Origin: Atopsyche davidsoni
Taxonomy: Eukaryota > Arthropoda > Insecta > Trichoptera > Hydrobiosidae
NCBI GenBank assembly: GCA_022113835.1
Contig: JAILWY010000024.1
Coordinates: forward strand, 8,436,501-8,500,500
DNA length: 64,000 nt
Direction: 5' to 3'
Position 1 is the stretch's first letter; every line of letters starts with the position of its first letter. The notes under the pieces were generated by a model. The model saw only the letters and a program-made list of their open reading frames with translations, did not search any database and was not told the origin of the DNA. Positions 44,194 through 56,569 of this stretch are shown here, piece after piece. Made by a program: the position numbers and the translations under genes.

Positions 44194-44994
44194 TCAACTA
44201 GTCACACACCATTGCATGTACTGCAAGATTCAAATTAATGATTTTATAACAGTCAACTTTGAAAGTTGAGAGGTGTATTTTTTTATCGACATCTCCAGTG
44301 AATAAAACCATTACTGTATTTCAGAATTGGTATATTTTATATTAAAGTACTCAACTTCCACTCGCCTATACTCCAACTTCTTTACAATAGACTGCCACAA
44401 AAATAAAGCTCTAATTTTAGTTTATAATATTTCATAAACAAATTGTTGTATTGATAAGCTAATCTTGCTACTGTAGATGTGGAGATGTTAATTAGACAAT
44501 TGAACCTACGATAACCTGAAAGATGTGTCATTAAAAGACAAACCTTTACTGAAGGATCCTGAAATTTAATTTGTTTACGATTGAATGACATGAATTTGAT
44601 ATTTGTCTTGTTTGGCTGATGGCTTACCAGCTAACAAATAAAACCCGAAATCCTCACATAAAAACCTTTTTGTACAAATGAAACTGCAATTCCATTTTTT
44701 TCTAATATATTTTAAAATATTATGATATGTTGTCATAAAAGTAAAACACCGAACAGACTCATTAACCGTGAATTATTTGTTATTTTTAATTATCATATGA
44801 ATGAGTATTTATCAAATTACTTTATGATACATTTATTTTTTGTTACAATCTTATTATTTACTTTAACTTTGATTTACTGTATAATTCTAAATTTAATGTT
44901 TTATTTAAAAGAAATAAAAAGTTTATACTGATATTTGAAGTATATATCATTTTTGAAGTAACAATGCACAAAATACGAATACCCATCAGTAAGT

Positions 44995-45190
44995 TTTGTA
45001 ATTGACAACATGATTTAATACAAAATTATTTTATTATATATAATTATTTACCCAATGTATGGTATTCAATACTTACTAACTATACATATTGGTGAAGGCA
45101 CCAGCACTCACATATTTCATATTGCTACTTCTTTGCTTTTGTTATGTTGTATGCATATTTCGTTTTCTTTGTTTATAAACTGCATGACTG
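44995..45190 (+). repeat. Segment matching the far end of the large array
   Basis: It matches about 27095-27310, the intron upstream of the terminal exon at 27650. The match stops at about 45190, where a dispersed repeat (GCCGTTGATGTTATGTTGC..., also at 41288 and 56570) takes over. The terminal exon itself is not found in this copy. Confidence 0.85.
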
Positions 45191-45195
45191 TTTTG

Positions 45196-47080
45196 CCGTT
45201 GATGTTATGTTGCTTATGATAATGGATGTAGATCAAAAGGCTGGCGAAATGTTTGCGTATTCGTTTATTAAGATGATGGACAAAAGAATATTACGTGGTT
45301 ACTAGTCGAGTGTCTGCGTCTCTCTGTTTGGGATTGCGTTATCGCTTCGGGTTGTAGGGTTGTTGTAAAATAGAAAGTCTCCACCTGAGGTAGGGGCGGA
45401 GCTTCACAAAACAAATAATGTAGCGTGTGTTTGCACTGACCGCCGCTACAGCACTATACGGATGATTAGGAGCAATAAAAAACCTGTTGCACAGTGATCC
45501 TGAGACTCTATGGGGCTATAGGTTGTAGGTAGATTGAATATTAAATGGCTGCTCCTGTGAAAGCCAGTAATCATCAAATTTATTCAAGCAGTCATTAAGG
45601 TATGAATGTGTTTTAGATGATGGTAAGTCATAATGGTCAATATAAAAATACACATATTTGCATAATTTATCTAAAATGCTTGAAAATATAATATATGTGT
45701 GTGGGAAAATATCTCAGATAAATTAAATATTTAATAATCTATGAAAAAACGCATGTTTATAAAACAGGCTGTTGGGCACATAAAAATATGCCAATATAGA
45801 ATAAAGGTGTTCCGTTTGAAGATATTTTTTTACTGAATGTTGTTGGCGTGTTGTAACTTTATTTGCAAAGCAAGGCACACATATTGTTTTGCATTTTAAA
45901 AAAAAAATAATAAAACACATTTCAAGGTGTTTCCTCACACCTCTAGATAGATAAATAAATATTTTTTTAGAATGATAAGATATGAAAATTTCCATTTTGT
46001 ATTACTATAACATGATATAAAATAAAGAATATTATATTGATGTCTTTGAATACAATATAAACAATTATTAAAATTAGACACGGTGTAACATATATTATAA
46101 TAGAAATGAAAGTGTTTTTTTTTTTCTATTAAAAAATAATAATACTGAATCAAAAACTTGTAACTAGTTGCTCAGTAATTCGTGATTGTAAATACTTGCC
46201 GAATACCAATTCTGGACAAGTTTAGACATAGTTTTTCATTTTCCAACAAAATTCACAAGGTAAAAAAAAAAAAAACCTTGGCAGCTATCGAACCAAAATA
46301 TCTCACAAGCTCATGTCATGCCATAGAGCACAATCTTAGAGCTGACGGAAAGAAATATTTAGATTTCTACATCCTTACATTGGTCACACTGATCCATGAC
46401 GTCGAATAACAATAGAATAAAGCAACTGTCAAGGGACTCGGCCTGCAACAAAATTGACTTCCAATTTATTTATATACGTATAACATACAAAAATGTGTGT
46501 TTAAATCAGTCGCATAGTAAAAAGTGAGTATCTTAAATATAGTGAATTTTAAATACCTGCATTTGGAGTGTAGTTATAGTTATTACTGAGTAATAAAGCA
46601 ATATTTCGTCTAAAATAAATATGTCCGAGAAAATGTGATATATCTATAAGAAAGTAGATAAGAGTATCTAAATAGAAGGTAAAAATACTAAAAATAAATA
46701 TTTACTGCTGTAAAAAAATTATTAAGACACACACTCATGATACCGTCGAAGAAGCTTGAGAGGCTTAATAATTTATAATGATCAACAGAAGCTGGTGATT
46801 ATTTTTGAATATTGAATAAATTCACACAACCCACACAAAATTACTTTGTACAATATAATTTTAGGTACACGATTTGAAGTATCCTCACAGCTACTTAGGT
46901 CAAAATGGTTAAGTTACTAGGAAGCATTTAAAATCTACCTGTTTCTCAATTGATTACCTAAAAACATTTATAAACCTTATGGGATCAACTATATATTTGA
47001 CAAAATGCAAAAACACAGCGAGCATATTGAAATTGAAAATGAACTATGAAGTGTTGTTTTTTAATCAGATGACGTGAGGA
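45196..47080. other. Intergenic, mostly repeats
   Basis: It starts with a dispersed repeat shared with 41288-41400 and 56570-56760 (GGCTGGCGAAATGTTTGCGT). The rest is AT-rich with poly(A)/(T) tracts and no supportable gene. The promoter and 5' UTR of the zinc-finger gene at 47081 must lie at the right end, but no clear TATA/initiator was found. Confidence 0.45.
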
Positions 47081-50000
47081 ATGGAAGGTGCTTGCCGCAC
47101 TTGCATGGGGAAAGAGACTCCGCTTTTGTCACTCTTCAGTGATGAGGGAGAGCTTCATCACATGACGACGTGTTGCACAGGCCTTGTGGTATACTATCTT
47201 ATTTTAACTATTATGTATATTCTGCATTGCAATTATAATTAGCAATAAAAATACTGTAACAACGCTTGAAATATTTATCTATGTATTTTGTGAATTGTTT
47301 CGAATTGGGTGTATAAAGTACTTTTTTTATTTAAAATAAAAAATTGTTAATCTTCATTAGATACATGAGGATGACGGACTTCCCAGAGGAATCTGTAGAT
47401 CTTGTTCCACAGAAGTGCTGCGCTGCTATTCCTTTAGAACTCGAGCCATCAGCTCTGATGCCCAGCTTCGCAAGGTTGTCTCAGCTCACCCTGCGGCTGC
47501 TGACAGCGATGGAGACGAAAGCGTTGTACTATTTGTTAATACAGGTATTAAAACGTAGCATTTTTTTTTCAAAATTAAAGGTGATTGCTTAGATCAAGGT
47601 CACAGGCCACTAGTCGGTACTCTGTTCAATGATCACTGAGAGCTTATCACATGTGCCACACATAATCATCATTACGAGGCTTGAAATGCTTTCCTGTCCT
47701 AACGATTTTGTTTTCTATGATTTAAATTTTCTTTTTCAGACGATTCCAGCGTATCTAACGATTGCAGTTCTTTCTTCAAAGGACAGCCAAAGGATGTGAT
47801 CCCTTCCGAAACCAAGTCCACCAATGAATCTGAAAGTACAAGAAGAAGCCCTAGAACTAATATTAAAAGATATCCTGTGATCAGAAATGCAAAGTTAAAG
47901 AGAAAAAAGTTGGACCAGAGTCGGAACAACCTTAGAATTGTCGCCATCAAAAAACACTTGCTAACGAAGTCTTCGAATTTCGAAACTGAATTGCCAAATC
48001 TTGACCATTCTGATAGAAAGATAGGAAACGAAAATCATGCAAGGAATGCCAATAGTTCTGAAGGAGATAGGTTAAATTTGGATGAAGATATAATAAAACT
48101 TAAGCAAAAGGTAAGACTCGAAGCAGTTTCTTTGTATGTATTATAAAGACATTAATTATGCTTTGCCGTGTTCTAACGTAATATTTCGGTATATCGTTAG
48201 TACTCAACGGTTCATGATCGCGTTAGGTATAGAAAATATTTAGTTCTTGTGGCAAGTTGGTGTCGCCAGGTACTGTCTATGGAGATTTCTCATGATAAAT
48301 ATGTATTTTTTTGACAGGTACCCAGAAAGCCAGGTAGTGTGGCATATGGCTGTCGCAAGTGCGATCAACATTTCTTGAGTTGGTCGGAGCTAGCCCGGCA
48401 CAACTCTCAACACTCTCCGACCAGTACCAGTCTCCGGCTCTGCTGCCGACACTGCGGAAAGGCCTTCATGCATCAGAGGTAAAGCATAAATTTTTTGACA
48501 CAGAGCAAACAGCAGCATGTAATTTCTTGAAAGGCATGCTGACAGGCCATTTAAAACAATAATTTGGTTGGTTCTACATCGATTTAAAATTTGCTGGTTT
48601 AAGACATGTCAATCCGCACATACGGCGTGAGCACAGCACGCTAGCCAGGTTCCAGTGCGGGTATTGCGAAAAGCGTTGGAACAACGTCAGGGACTTAAAG
48701 ATGCACATCTCCCAGCACTTACACTTCACAGGTACCAAGCATTCATTTTTAAATTAAAAATATACAATCTCAAAAGATAATCAAAATACAGTTTCTGAAA
48801 TTTTTTAAATTTAATATATTAGTATCTTCTTTATCAAAGTAGTAGAAGTTTCTTTTAGCTGCTGCCATGAATTAGTTTTATTCTGTATTATACTCATAAT
48901 AAATTTTTATAAGAACTTCTTTTTTAATTTATGATTTCAGAAACCTCGTTCTGTTTTAAAGACAACAGCATAGAGCCTCAGCAAGAAAGTCCAGATAATA
49001 TCATCAAGCTGGACTTGCCGACAGAGAATTTGATTCAGGATAATGGAATATATGCACAGGATACTGGAAAAGTCAAGGATTGTGCAGGAGACAAAAATCA
49101 TACGTCTAGCAATGTCCCCGTGGACATCAGGAACAAAGTGGCCGACTCACTGATCTGCTATGCCTGCCGACAATTATTCATCGACCTGGAGTCCCTGCAG
49201 GTAAATCAGCTCCTGTGAAGATTCATTATTAAGTATCGGCTCAAAATCTGAGTTTAGTATGCGAATTTTTTTTTTAAAACTCCAGGCTCACTTGATTGAA
49301 GCCCACATGATGGAAGAAGAAACCAATAAGAGCAGTCTCATGGCAGGAGAACACAACAGCTTCCAAATGAAAAATGAAGGTATGACAGATACCAAATGTT
49401 TTTTTGGACACAGGTAAGATTCGAACATACACTTCCATGGCTATTGTAACCGAGGGTTTTGTACAATTAAACCACTGCGGCACTGTAAGTAAGTGAGAAC
49501 TTAAATTGTCTGAATAATATTTGATAAATATGCGTGTCTCGCAGACATTTTATTAAAGTATGAATAAAGTTATATTTTACACTATATTAATTTTGTTGCA
49601 CTCCATTATTGAATGTAAGAGCTCTCGTTGTTTCATTGATAAATCTCAGTAATTTCTAAAACCATTTAGTTTTATTTTGATTATTTCTCATGAATAATAA
49701 ATCAAATATTTGTATTTTTGAAAGGTTACACTCTGGACATTACGACAAATCTACAATGCTTGGATTGCTCTGAGGTGTTAGATTCGGAGTCTTCGTTAGT
49801 TAATCACCGATTAAAAGAACACAGCCAAGTTGTTGATGCTAACCATTTACCAAACATAGACTCTCCAAGCAACCTGATATTCCAGTATGAAGAGCCAACT
49901 GTTGATGACAATATTAAAAAAAATCAGGATGACATCATGAACCAAGGTTTTAAGAAAATCAATTATATATATGTGTATATTTTTGCCCTATCTTGTAAAA

Positions 50001-53000
50001 TATGTTCTTTTAAAATCCATTTTGGAAATCCCAAAGTCCTGGTCTCCTCCAAGAAGATTCCTGATTAACACTGCTATTCTAATAATTTTGCCTGAAACAC
50101 GTTAGTGTTCCATTGCATCATCAAGTTATCTCATTTTTGGTGCAATGTGTACTTGTGGTTATTGTCTCTTTGCCAGTTCAAACATGCGATGCAGGTTCCA
50201 TAACCATTCTAGTCTGCCAATTTTAATTATATTATCTGCTTATTTATTAAAAAAGTAATAAATTAATCTGTTTATTAATATAATAAAGGAGTTCCTCTAG
50301 ATGCGTGGATGGTCAAAATGTAAAACAAATACTCTAGGCATCATCTCTTCAAGAAAAACAAATTATATTCTTAGTAAGTTTTCAAATAGTGCATTTGTTA
50401 CTGGTATAAATACAATTTTTTTTATTTCAGTAGTAATCGAAGTTACCGAAGAAAATAACAAAGAAATAGAAAGTGAGAAAAATGAATTTGATTTAGAAAA
50501 GAGTACTCAAGATATGTTTACAGTGGAATCAAAAAGTGATGAAAGCAAAACGAGAGACCTCTTCACAGATTTGAATGAAAAATCCAATGAAACCAAAAGT
50601 AAAGAGCAATGTATTTCATATCCAAGAAATCAATCATATTTCTGACATGGTAGTCATTAATCATCATTAAATCAATAATTAAATGATGATTAATGTAGAT
50701 GTATAGATAAATAATTGAATTTTTACTTTTCAGCACATCTTAAGGCCAAATTATCATGTGACATTTGCGGCAAGTGCTTCCACACGCCCAGCGCTCTGCA
50801 GCGACACAAGACCTCGCACGATCCCGACAAGCCTCACCACTGCCGATATGGTCGCTGCAAGTGGTCCTTTGCCTCTGAGCACGAGTTGGCGGTGCATATT
50901 AATATCAACCACTCGGGAGGCACGCACGAGTGTAGCTTCTGCCGCAAGCGCTTCCCGCAAGCACGCAACTTACGTCAGCACATGCGTCAGCACACGCCCG
51001 ACAAGAGATTTCACTGTCAGCACTGTAACAAAGGTGTGAATGTAAATCTATAGAACAAAGATTTTTTGTAACTTTTTCCCCTAAGTGTTATTATTCTGTG
51101 CAGATTATTAAAGTTTCATCAAGACGATAACTAGCTTTGAGCTTGATGATGTCTTCATTGGCAAAGAGATCTCACTTTTAATGATAAAATGAGCAGTCTC
51201 TGAAAACCACTGGGTTTTTTCTTATAACTTTTTAAAAGAAATTTATACTATTAAAAAAATATATACATTTTTATTTTAATTCGAAGCTTCAACTTCTACC
51301 AATCTGATGAGTTAGAAATATCGTAGACCAATGATTTTTGGCAAGATTTTGGTTTAGGATGACTTACAATGTTTTATAAAATAAATATATTTTTTACCTC
51401 ATTTTTTAATAAAATTATAATTTCCTTCATTAATATGATTTTCTCACTATAAACAATAAGGATTATTAAAAAATAGTCTATAACTATTAGGAAAGGCTAA
51501 TTTTTTTTGTTAATATGATTAAATTCTTACAGGATTCAATCACTTGCACCATCTGCAAAACCACGAGCGTGTCCACACGCAGGACCTGCCGTTCCTCTGT
51601 CAGGAGTGCGGGCGAGCATTTGCCACCCGAGACAGGTATATTAGGCATTATCACTTTTGCACAAATGTATAGATTAGATTATATGGATTCTTCAAGAATC
51701 CATGAAAATCATCTAATAAAAAAGTCATTACCTACACAGATGATGATGAAATATTTAATAGATCGACATTTTTTATTCACACATTTTCACATGTAACGAT
51801 GAGAAAAACCCACATCTCCCTACTATTGATGCCTGGTGCAGCAGCCCTATGAGCTATTGCCTTGTAACTGAGCGAGATTTTTAACCGTTAATCACATAAG
51901 TTACGCAAGTGCGTAACTTTCTTCTTTGTTTTGTGTTTAGCTGTATAACTGTATAGCTAAGAAAGTAAAAAAAAAAATATTAATCGTAGTTACAGAGCTG
52001 AAAAGAGCAGAAATTCGGTTAATATAAAAACCTTACTTTTAAGTTACCATATTTTTAGATAAATTTCAGTTAAATGTTCATTTGCAGATTAACTTTTCAT
52101 ATGAGAAGGCATTCAGACGTGCGTCCTTTTTCCTGCAACGATTGTGGCAAGCGATTCATCTCGATGACAGATCTCAAGGCTCACATGAAAACTCATTCTG
52201 GTATTCTCATTTGTTTGTTTTCTTTCACAATATGTAACATCATTTATAAATATTATTAATAAGAGTTCTTTGAGCTAGTGTAATTAATTTGAATGGCGTG
52301 TTTTGTATGATTTGTGTAGGAGAAAGACCGCACATGTGTTCAACATGTGGGAAAACATTCTCAGCACGTCACAGTCTGAATAAGCATGTGCGCTCGCAGC
52401 ACGCCAGCATTGGCAATGCCGGAGGAGCACTCGGGGGGTGCGGACTTTGTGGGGCTCAGCCTTCCAGCTTACAGGCCCTCGATCAGCATATGAAGGTACA
52501 GTATCCTTTTTATTTTATTTGTAAAATAAATAAGCGTATTGTTTACAGAAGTGTGGTTATCTGTATACCTTGTTTTGTTTTCACAGACTCATACTTGCCA
52601 GTACTTCTGTCCGCTGTGTCAGAAGGGATTCCCTTTGACCAGCGCTCTGGAGGCACACATCAGGACACATTCCATGGGAGACCGGTTAGATATTTGAAAT
52701 CTCCTTAATTTAGTCCTATCAAACTATTATATTATCTGATATATATTATTTATAGTAGTAACTTTTAAAGTTACTACTATAATTTTAAGAAACACCAAAT
52801 ATAATCAGTAATAAATTAATATTATTACGTTGGTGTTAGATCGCACGTGTGCAGTGAGTGTGGGGCAGCCTTCAATCGGGCTGAGCATCTGCGAGGCCAC
52901 GTGGCGCGCCGACACAGCAGTGCTCGACCCCTCACTTGCGCCCTTTGTCCTGCTGCCTTTCCGCGTGCACCTGATCTCGCTGCCCACCAGCGCACGCACT

Positions 53001-53948
53001 CCGGAGAGAAGCCTTACGTCTGCACGGTCAGTGTATCTATTATAAGCAGTAGTGGTCCTGATTTTTTGACTGAAAATTTTGATGGGAATTTACTCTTAGT
53101 CTTGTTATAAAGTGGGATAAATTTAAACTCAATTACTCTCAGCTAGGAGTCTATAACCACGCTACTCAGTGAGAGTAGGATGCTGTAAGTTAGCAAGTGA
53201 GAACGCTAGTCACCAAACCACGAGGAAGTTGAAATACTTGCTGATGTTGTGACGTTGCAGGAGTGCGGGCGGGGTTTTACGCAGTCAGGCGGCCTGCGAG
53301 TGCACTCCCGGTTGCACAGCGGGGAGCGGCCCTACATTTGTGGGGCTTGTCATCGCGCGCACCGTTCAGCGGGGGCCCTAGCAGCTCACATGCGCACACA
53401 CTGTACCCCGCATGTTGCCAATGCAACCGACCAGGTAGGTTTTTTTTTCATACGTTTCGTTACCATATTAATTTATTAATATGGTAACGATATATTAATT
53501 TAGTTCAACCTTTCACTATAGTAATACAGTTCATAATCTTAAAAGGCTTATAGTTTTGATTATTATTTATTTACCTATTTGAGTATTGAAATTAACCTCA
53601 AGCTAATAATAATTTTTACAGAAACATGAATCAGATCAAACTCCATCCGAAGTAAGCAGCATTGTTAATGCAGACGATTTGCAAGAAAAAGATCCTGAAT
53701 CGATTCTGACTATTCTCGAGATACAGCCTTCCCCCTCGGTGGACCTGCATGTCATGCAGAACATGCAAACGGAGATCACCGAGCAGGACGTGATAGCTCG
53801 AGTCAGTATGGAGAAAAGCTCAGTGGAGTTGCAGCACCTGGTGACTTCTGATAATCTGATACAGATTATTCAGAATGTGAACGAAGAAGGAATGGTTTAC
53901 GAACGTGAAGAAGATAGACATTTTGATATCCATCAAGGCATAGAATAG
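47081..53948 (+). CDS. ZAD plus 18-finger C2H2 zinc-finger protein (17 exons)
   Basis: Exons: 47081-47188, 47361-47544, 47740-48110, 48318-48478, 48604-48731, 48941-49200, 49286-49379, 49725-49946, 50431-50610, 50734-51033, 51533-51635, 52088-52200, 52320-52495, 52587-52684, 52840-53026, 53261-53434, 53622-53948. All phases agree and the sum is 1061 codons plus stop. Exons 1-2 encode a ZAD dimerisation domain (MEGACRTCM ... [19 protein letters not shown]-x2-C ... C-x2-C). Exon 3 is a basic linker. Exons 4-5 carry fingers 1-3, exons 6-8 degenerate fingers 4-5, exon 9 an acidic linker, and exons 10-16 fingers 6-18 with TGE[KR]P-like linkers. Exon 17 is an acidic tail. Several fingers are split by introns. 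Likely a nuclear DNA-binding regulator; the target is unknown. Out-of-frame Met ORFs over exons 2 and 15 are shadows. The donor of exon 8 (GTTTTA) is weak. Confidence 0.92.
49405..49490 (-). repeat. tRNA-like SINE remnant in zinc-finger gene intron
   Basis: Read on the minus strand it shows GCCGCAGTGGTTTAATTGTA (A-box-like) and TGTTCGAATCTTACC (B-box-like). It lies in intron 7. A similar, weaker remnant is in intron 15 near 53140-53225. Confidence 0.5.
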
Positions 53949-54518
53949 ATAAAGGATTGACAGATTATATCATTTTCATTAACTTTTTACTGAGTAGAAA
54001 TTGACTATCAGTTCTTAAGGATATTAAAAGAGATCAAGTAAATATCAGTGGTGTTGAGTAAGTTCAGAATTTGAGCTAGTAGTTTGCCTACTTAATAATG
54101 TTGGAAAAGATAAGGTACTGTCAATATCTGTCACATGATGCGTGACTCAAGTATGCCGCTTTTAGCCAGCACTTAAACCTAATGAAAATGATATTAATAG
54201 TGAAAAACTAGAGCAAGAAATTATATTTTATGGTGGAAACACAAGTGACCACAGTTTGTTGTCAAAGGCTTACCACTTAATACTGTAATTATATTATAGT
54301 AGACATTAAATTTATTTTAAGACAAAAAAAGACATTTTGTACACAGATCTGAATATTTTTAGTATTATTGGATAATTACTTTATTTTTTATGCCTATGAG
54401 TTTGTGATTTTTTTGAATTCTGAGAAAAAAGCTTATTTTTTTATTTATACAATGCAATTATATTTTTATAATTATTTGATTTTATTATTTGATAAGATCT
54501 GATTATATTTTTTATGTT

Positions 54519-54524
54519 AATAAA
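54519..54524 (+). terminator. Poly(A) signal of the zinc-finger gene
   Basis: AATAAA about 570 nt after the stop, followed by a GT-containing stretch (TCTCACTGTGG). It is the best-placed hexamer for a 3' UTR here; earlier variants cannot be excluded. Confidence 0.5.
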
Positions 54525-54869
54525 TATTATTCTCACTGTGGAAAGAAATCTCTATATTGTACTTAAAAAAGTATTTTTCACTCAATAAATATACACTTGT
54601 TTTTTATTTAGTATTTATTATTTTTTTTGTATTGCAATTCTTTTTTTACTATAGTATTTTATTGACACACTCGCTTACAAACCTTGAGGTCCCAAGTATG
54701 AATCCGCGAGGAGCTATAGGTTGTTTTCATTTCCGTAAAATTTATAAACTATCTCAAAATTCAAAGGTAAAGAAAAATTCTCTGATGAATATTTCTGATG
54801 AAAATCTAGGAAACTATAAGTCGGTTACGGTTGTAATTTCTCTTGTCTGCCTGCTTTTCGCAGACTAGT

Positions 54870-55715
54870 GTGGCTTTTAGACTTCGTGTTGTCTGGGCCT
54901 GAATTACTATTGATCATCGTTATGTTAACTGGCGGAATTAGAAAAGGTTTGAAGATGAAATAAGAAAAATAAATGACATTTTTCAAACATACATTGCAAT
55001 ATCCATACCTTTATTTATACACAATTTTTGGTTTATAAGTCTAAAAGAAAAATAAGAAACTTAATAATTACTAAACGTAATAATAGTATATTTTAAAAAA
55101 TTTCGCATTCAAAGATTTGTACCATTTGTTCTACGAAATTTCGTAGCATTTGCTATTTGAATGTAGACAAAGTTTTTAATTATACTTATATAGAGGGAGT
55201 TTCAGATCTAAACTTCAGAGCTTTGTAAGGAAAGGATATATAATAATGCTATTGGGCAGCAACAATACGCAGACTTTTCCTTCCAATAAAAAACTGCGGT
55301 GTAGACCCACTACACTATTTTTCCCATAGAAAATCATGAACACTGGCACAGCATGAGTATATGCTCAGTGAAATGGTCGCCGACCTCCTCTGAGGAGAGG
55401 CACCCGATGAAGAAGATAAGAGAGTATCGGAACGGTTGCGGGTTTACAAAATACGGTTGAGAAGTAATCGACTCGCCGGTATAGAGGAGGGTGAAGTTTT
55501 CGCAAGTGCCTCGGCGCGGAGGCTTTCCCGCTCGCGGGCGCGCCGGTGCTGCCGTGCGGCCCCCGATAACTGGAAGATTTACAATTCAGTATCGTGCCGA
55601 GTAGAAATAAAACCTCAGGGTGAATGTTGACAATCTTTCATGCGGTTCGGTAAATAATATTTGCTTAAAATTCAAGGGGCCGATATTGCATCTAAAAGAA
55701 AAAATATTATTAATA
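54870..55715. other. Intergenic with transposon-like repeat
   Basis: 55195-55430 is repeated in the opposite orientation at about 60065-60305. Both copies share GCCGACCTCCTCTGAGGAG, a motif family also seen inside the cassette array (10990, 13250, 22960). A GC-rich stretch near 55500-55570 has no clear coding function. Confidence 0.45.
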
Positions 55716-55966
55716 TGATTGAGTACATTTTTTTTACACATACCCGAGCTTACACGGCCGGTGCATTACCAATTATGCTAGCGAGCCACTTCCGGTAAGG
55801 TTGACAGGCTCAAAAGTCCAGTGCTTGCAAATTACTAAATAATGATTGGCCCGGGTACATTAGTTCATATGTAGAATGTGATTGTTAAAATGGCTCGCTA
55901 GCGTAGTCGGGAATGCACCGGCCGTGTAAGCATTTTAATGTGTGAAAAAAATGTACATAATCATAT
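55716..55966. repeat. Long foldback element (about 40-bp inverted core)
   Basis: 55749-55788 and 55891-55930 are inverted copies (core ACACGGCCGGTGCATTACC; TGGCTCGCTAGC), with a few mismatches. Outside these, GATTGAGTACATTTTTTTTAC and its near-complement at 55935-55966 extend the palindrome. The spacer contains the GTCCAGTGCTTGCAAATYACT motif shared with 62840. Confidence 0.8.
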
Positions 55967-56199
55967 TAAAATTGATAAACCTGTGTAGGTAAATATGTAA
56001 ATAGGACGTCCAATCCACAAAATATAATATTGATTTAAATTTTTTTTTTAATAAATTCTCGTTCATACTGTGCGGTCACGGAAATCGAGGAAAAAAGTCG
56101 TCGGGGAATAAGTGCGAGCTGTGGCGGCGCGGGGGTTTTCTCTGCGCTGGCAGCACTGCCACTTGTTTTGTTTTCAGACGCGACGGGCGCTGTCATGGC

Positions 56200-56400
56200 G
56201 CCGAGTCCGCGGCCGGGCCTCTTCCCGCGCCTCTTCCCGCGCCTCTTCCCGCGGCCCACTAGCCCGGCCCAGCCCCGGGCGCCGCGCTAGTGGGCAGTCC
56301 GCGCTATGCGACCTGCTCCTCCACCACCGGCTCCCCATGGCGGCCCCTCGGCCTCCTCGGCCTCCTCGGCCCCCCCAGGACAGCTCCGAGAGCGAGAACG
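56200..56400. repeat. Short GC-rich tandem repeats at a CpG-rich exon
   Basis: A 12-bp unit CTTCCCGCGCCT is repeated about three times at 56221-56257, and a 9-bp unit CGGCCTCCT about three times at 56347-56376. They lie in the 5' UTR and coding start of the exon at 56337 and encode Pro-Arg-Pro-Pro repeats there. Confidence 0.8.
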
Positions 56401-56459
56401 AGACGGAGCCCGCCCGAGTCTTCGTGCGGAAGATCTCCACGAAGAGCGGCAGCGGACCG
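56337..56459 (+). CDS. Probable first coding exon of an unidentified gene
   Basis: The ATG in CCCATGG context (good Kozak) begins MAAPRPPRPPRPP, then QDSSESENETEPARVFVRKI and STKSGSGP, ending at a consensus donor CCG/GTGAGT; 41 codons in phase 0. It sits in a 350-bp GC- and CpG-rich island amid AT-rich DNA, as expected of a 5' exon. The acidic S-E-x-E-x-E patch followed by a basic R-K-I-S-T-K segment suggests a nuclear or signalling protein, but I do not recognise the family. Downstream exons are probably beyond the window or at 63416. Confidence 0.55.
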
Positions 56460-56569
56460 GTGAGTGCCCTGCCCTCCTCTCCAGTCTCACTTCACTCGAG
56501 ATTACTGAACGAATACTCACCTGATATGACACTTTCGCCGAAGTATTATTGTCTCCGATGTCGTTGATG

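Larger units (their letters stand above)
42898..44990 (+). repeat. Duplicate of the start of the large cassette array
   Basis: It matches about 383-2083 with a few small insertions (for example 44386-44800 interrupts the match), and includes two cassettes. At about 44992 the match switches from position 2085 to position 27095 of the big array, so everything between, including cassettes 3-26, is missing here. Confidence 0.85.

Noticed and set aside
47344..47592. Met-initiated ORF over zinc-finger exon 2 (RMTDFPEES...)
   Set aside because: It is out of frame. The exon read from the acceptor at 47361 gives a proper ZAD second half ([18 protein letters not shown]) and keeps phase with both neighbours.
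50754..51039. ORFs on both strands over zinc-finger exon 10 in other frames
   Set aside because: They are shadow frames in a GC-richer exon. The true frame has three C2H2 fingers and matching splice phases.
56112..56567. Long ORF MRAVAARGFSLRWQ... and antisense ORFs over the GC-rich island
   Set aside because: Low-complexity Arg/Ser/Pro translations of GC repeats. The internal ATG at 56337 has better context and ends at a consensus donor in the same frame.
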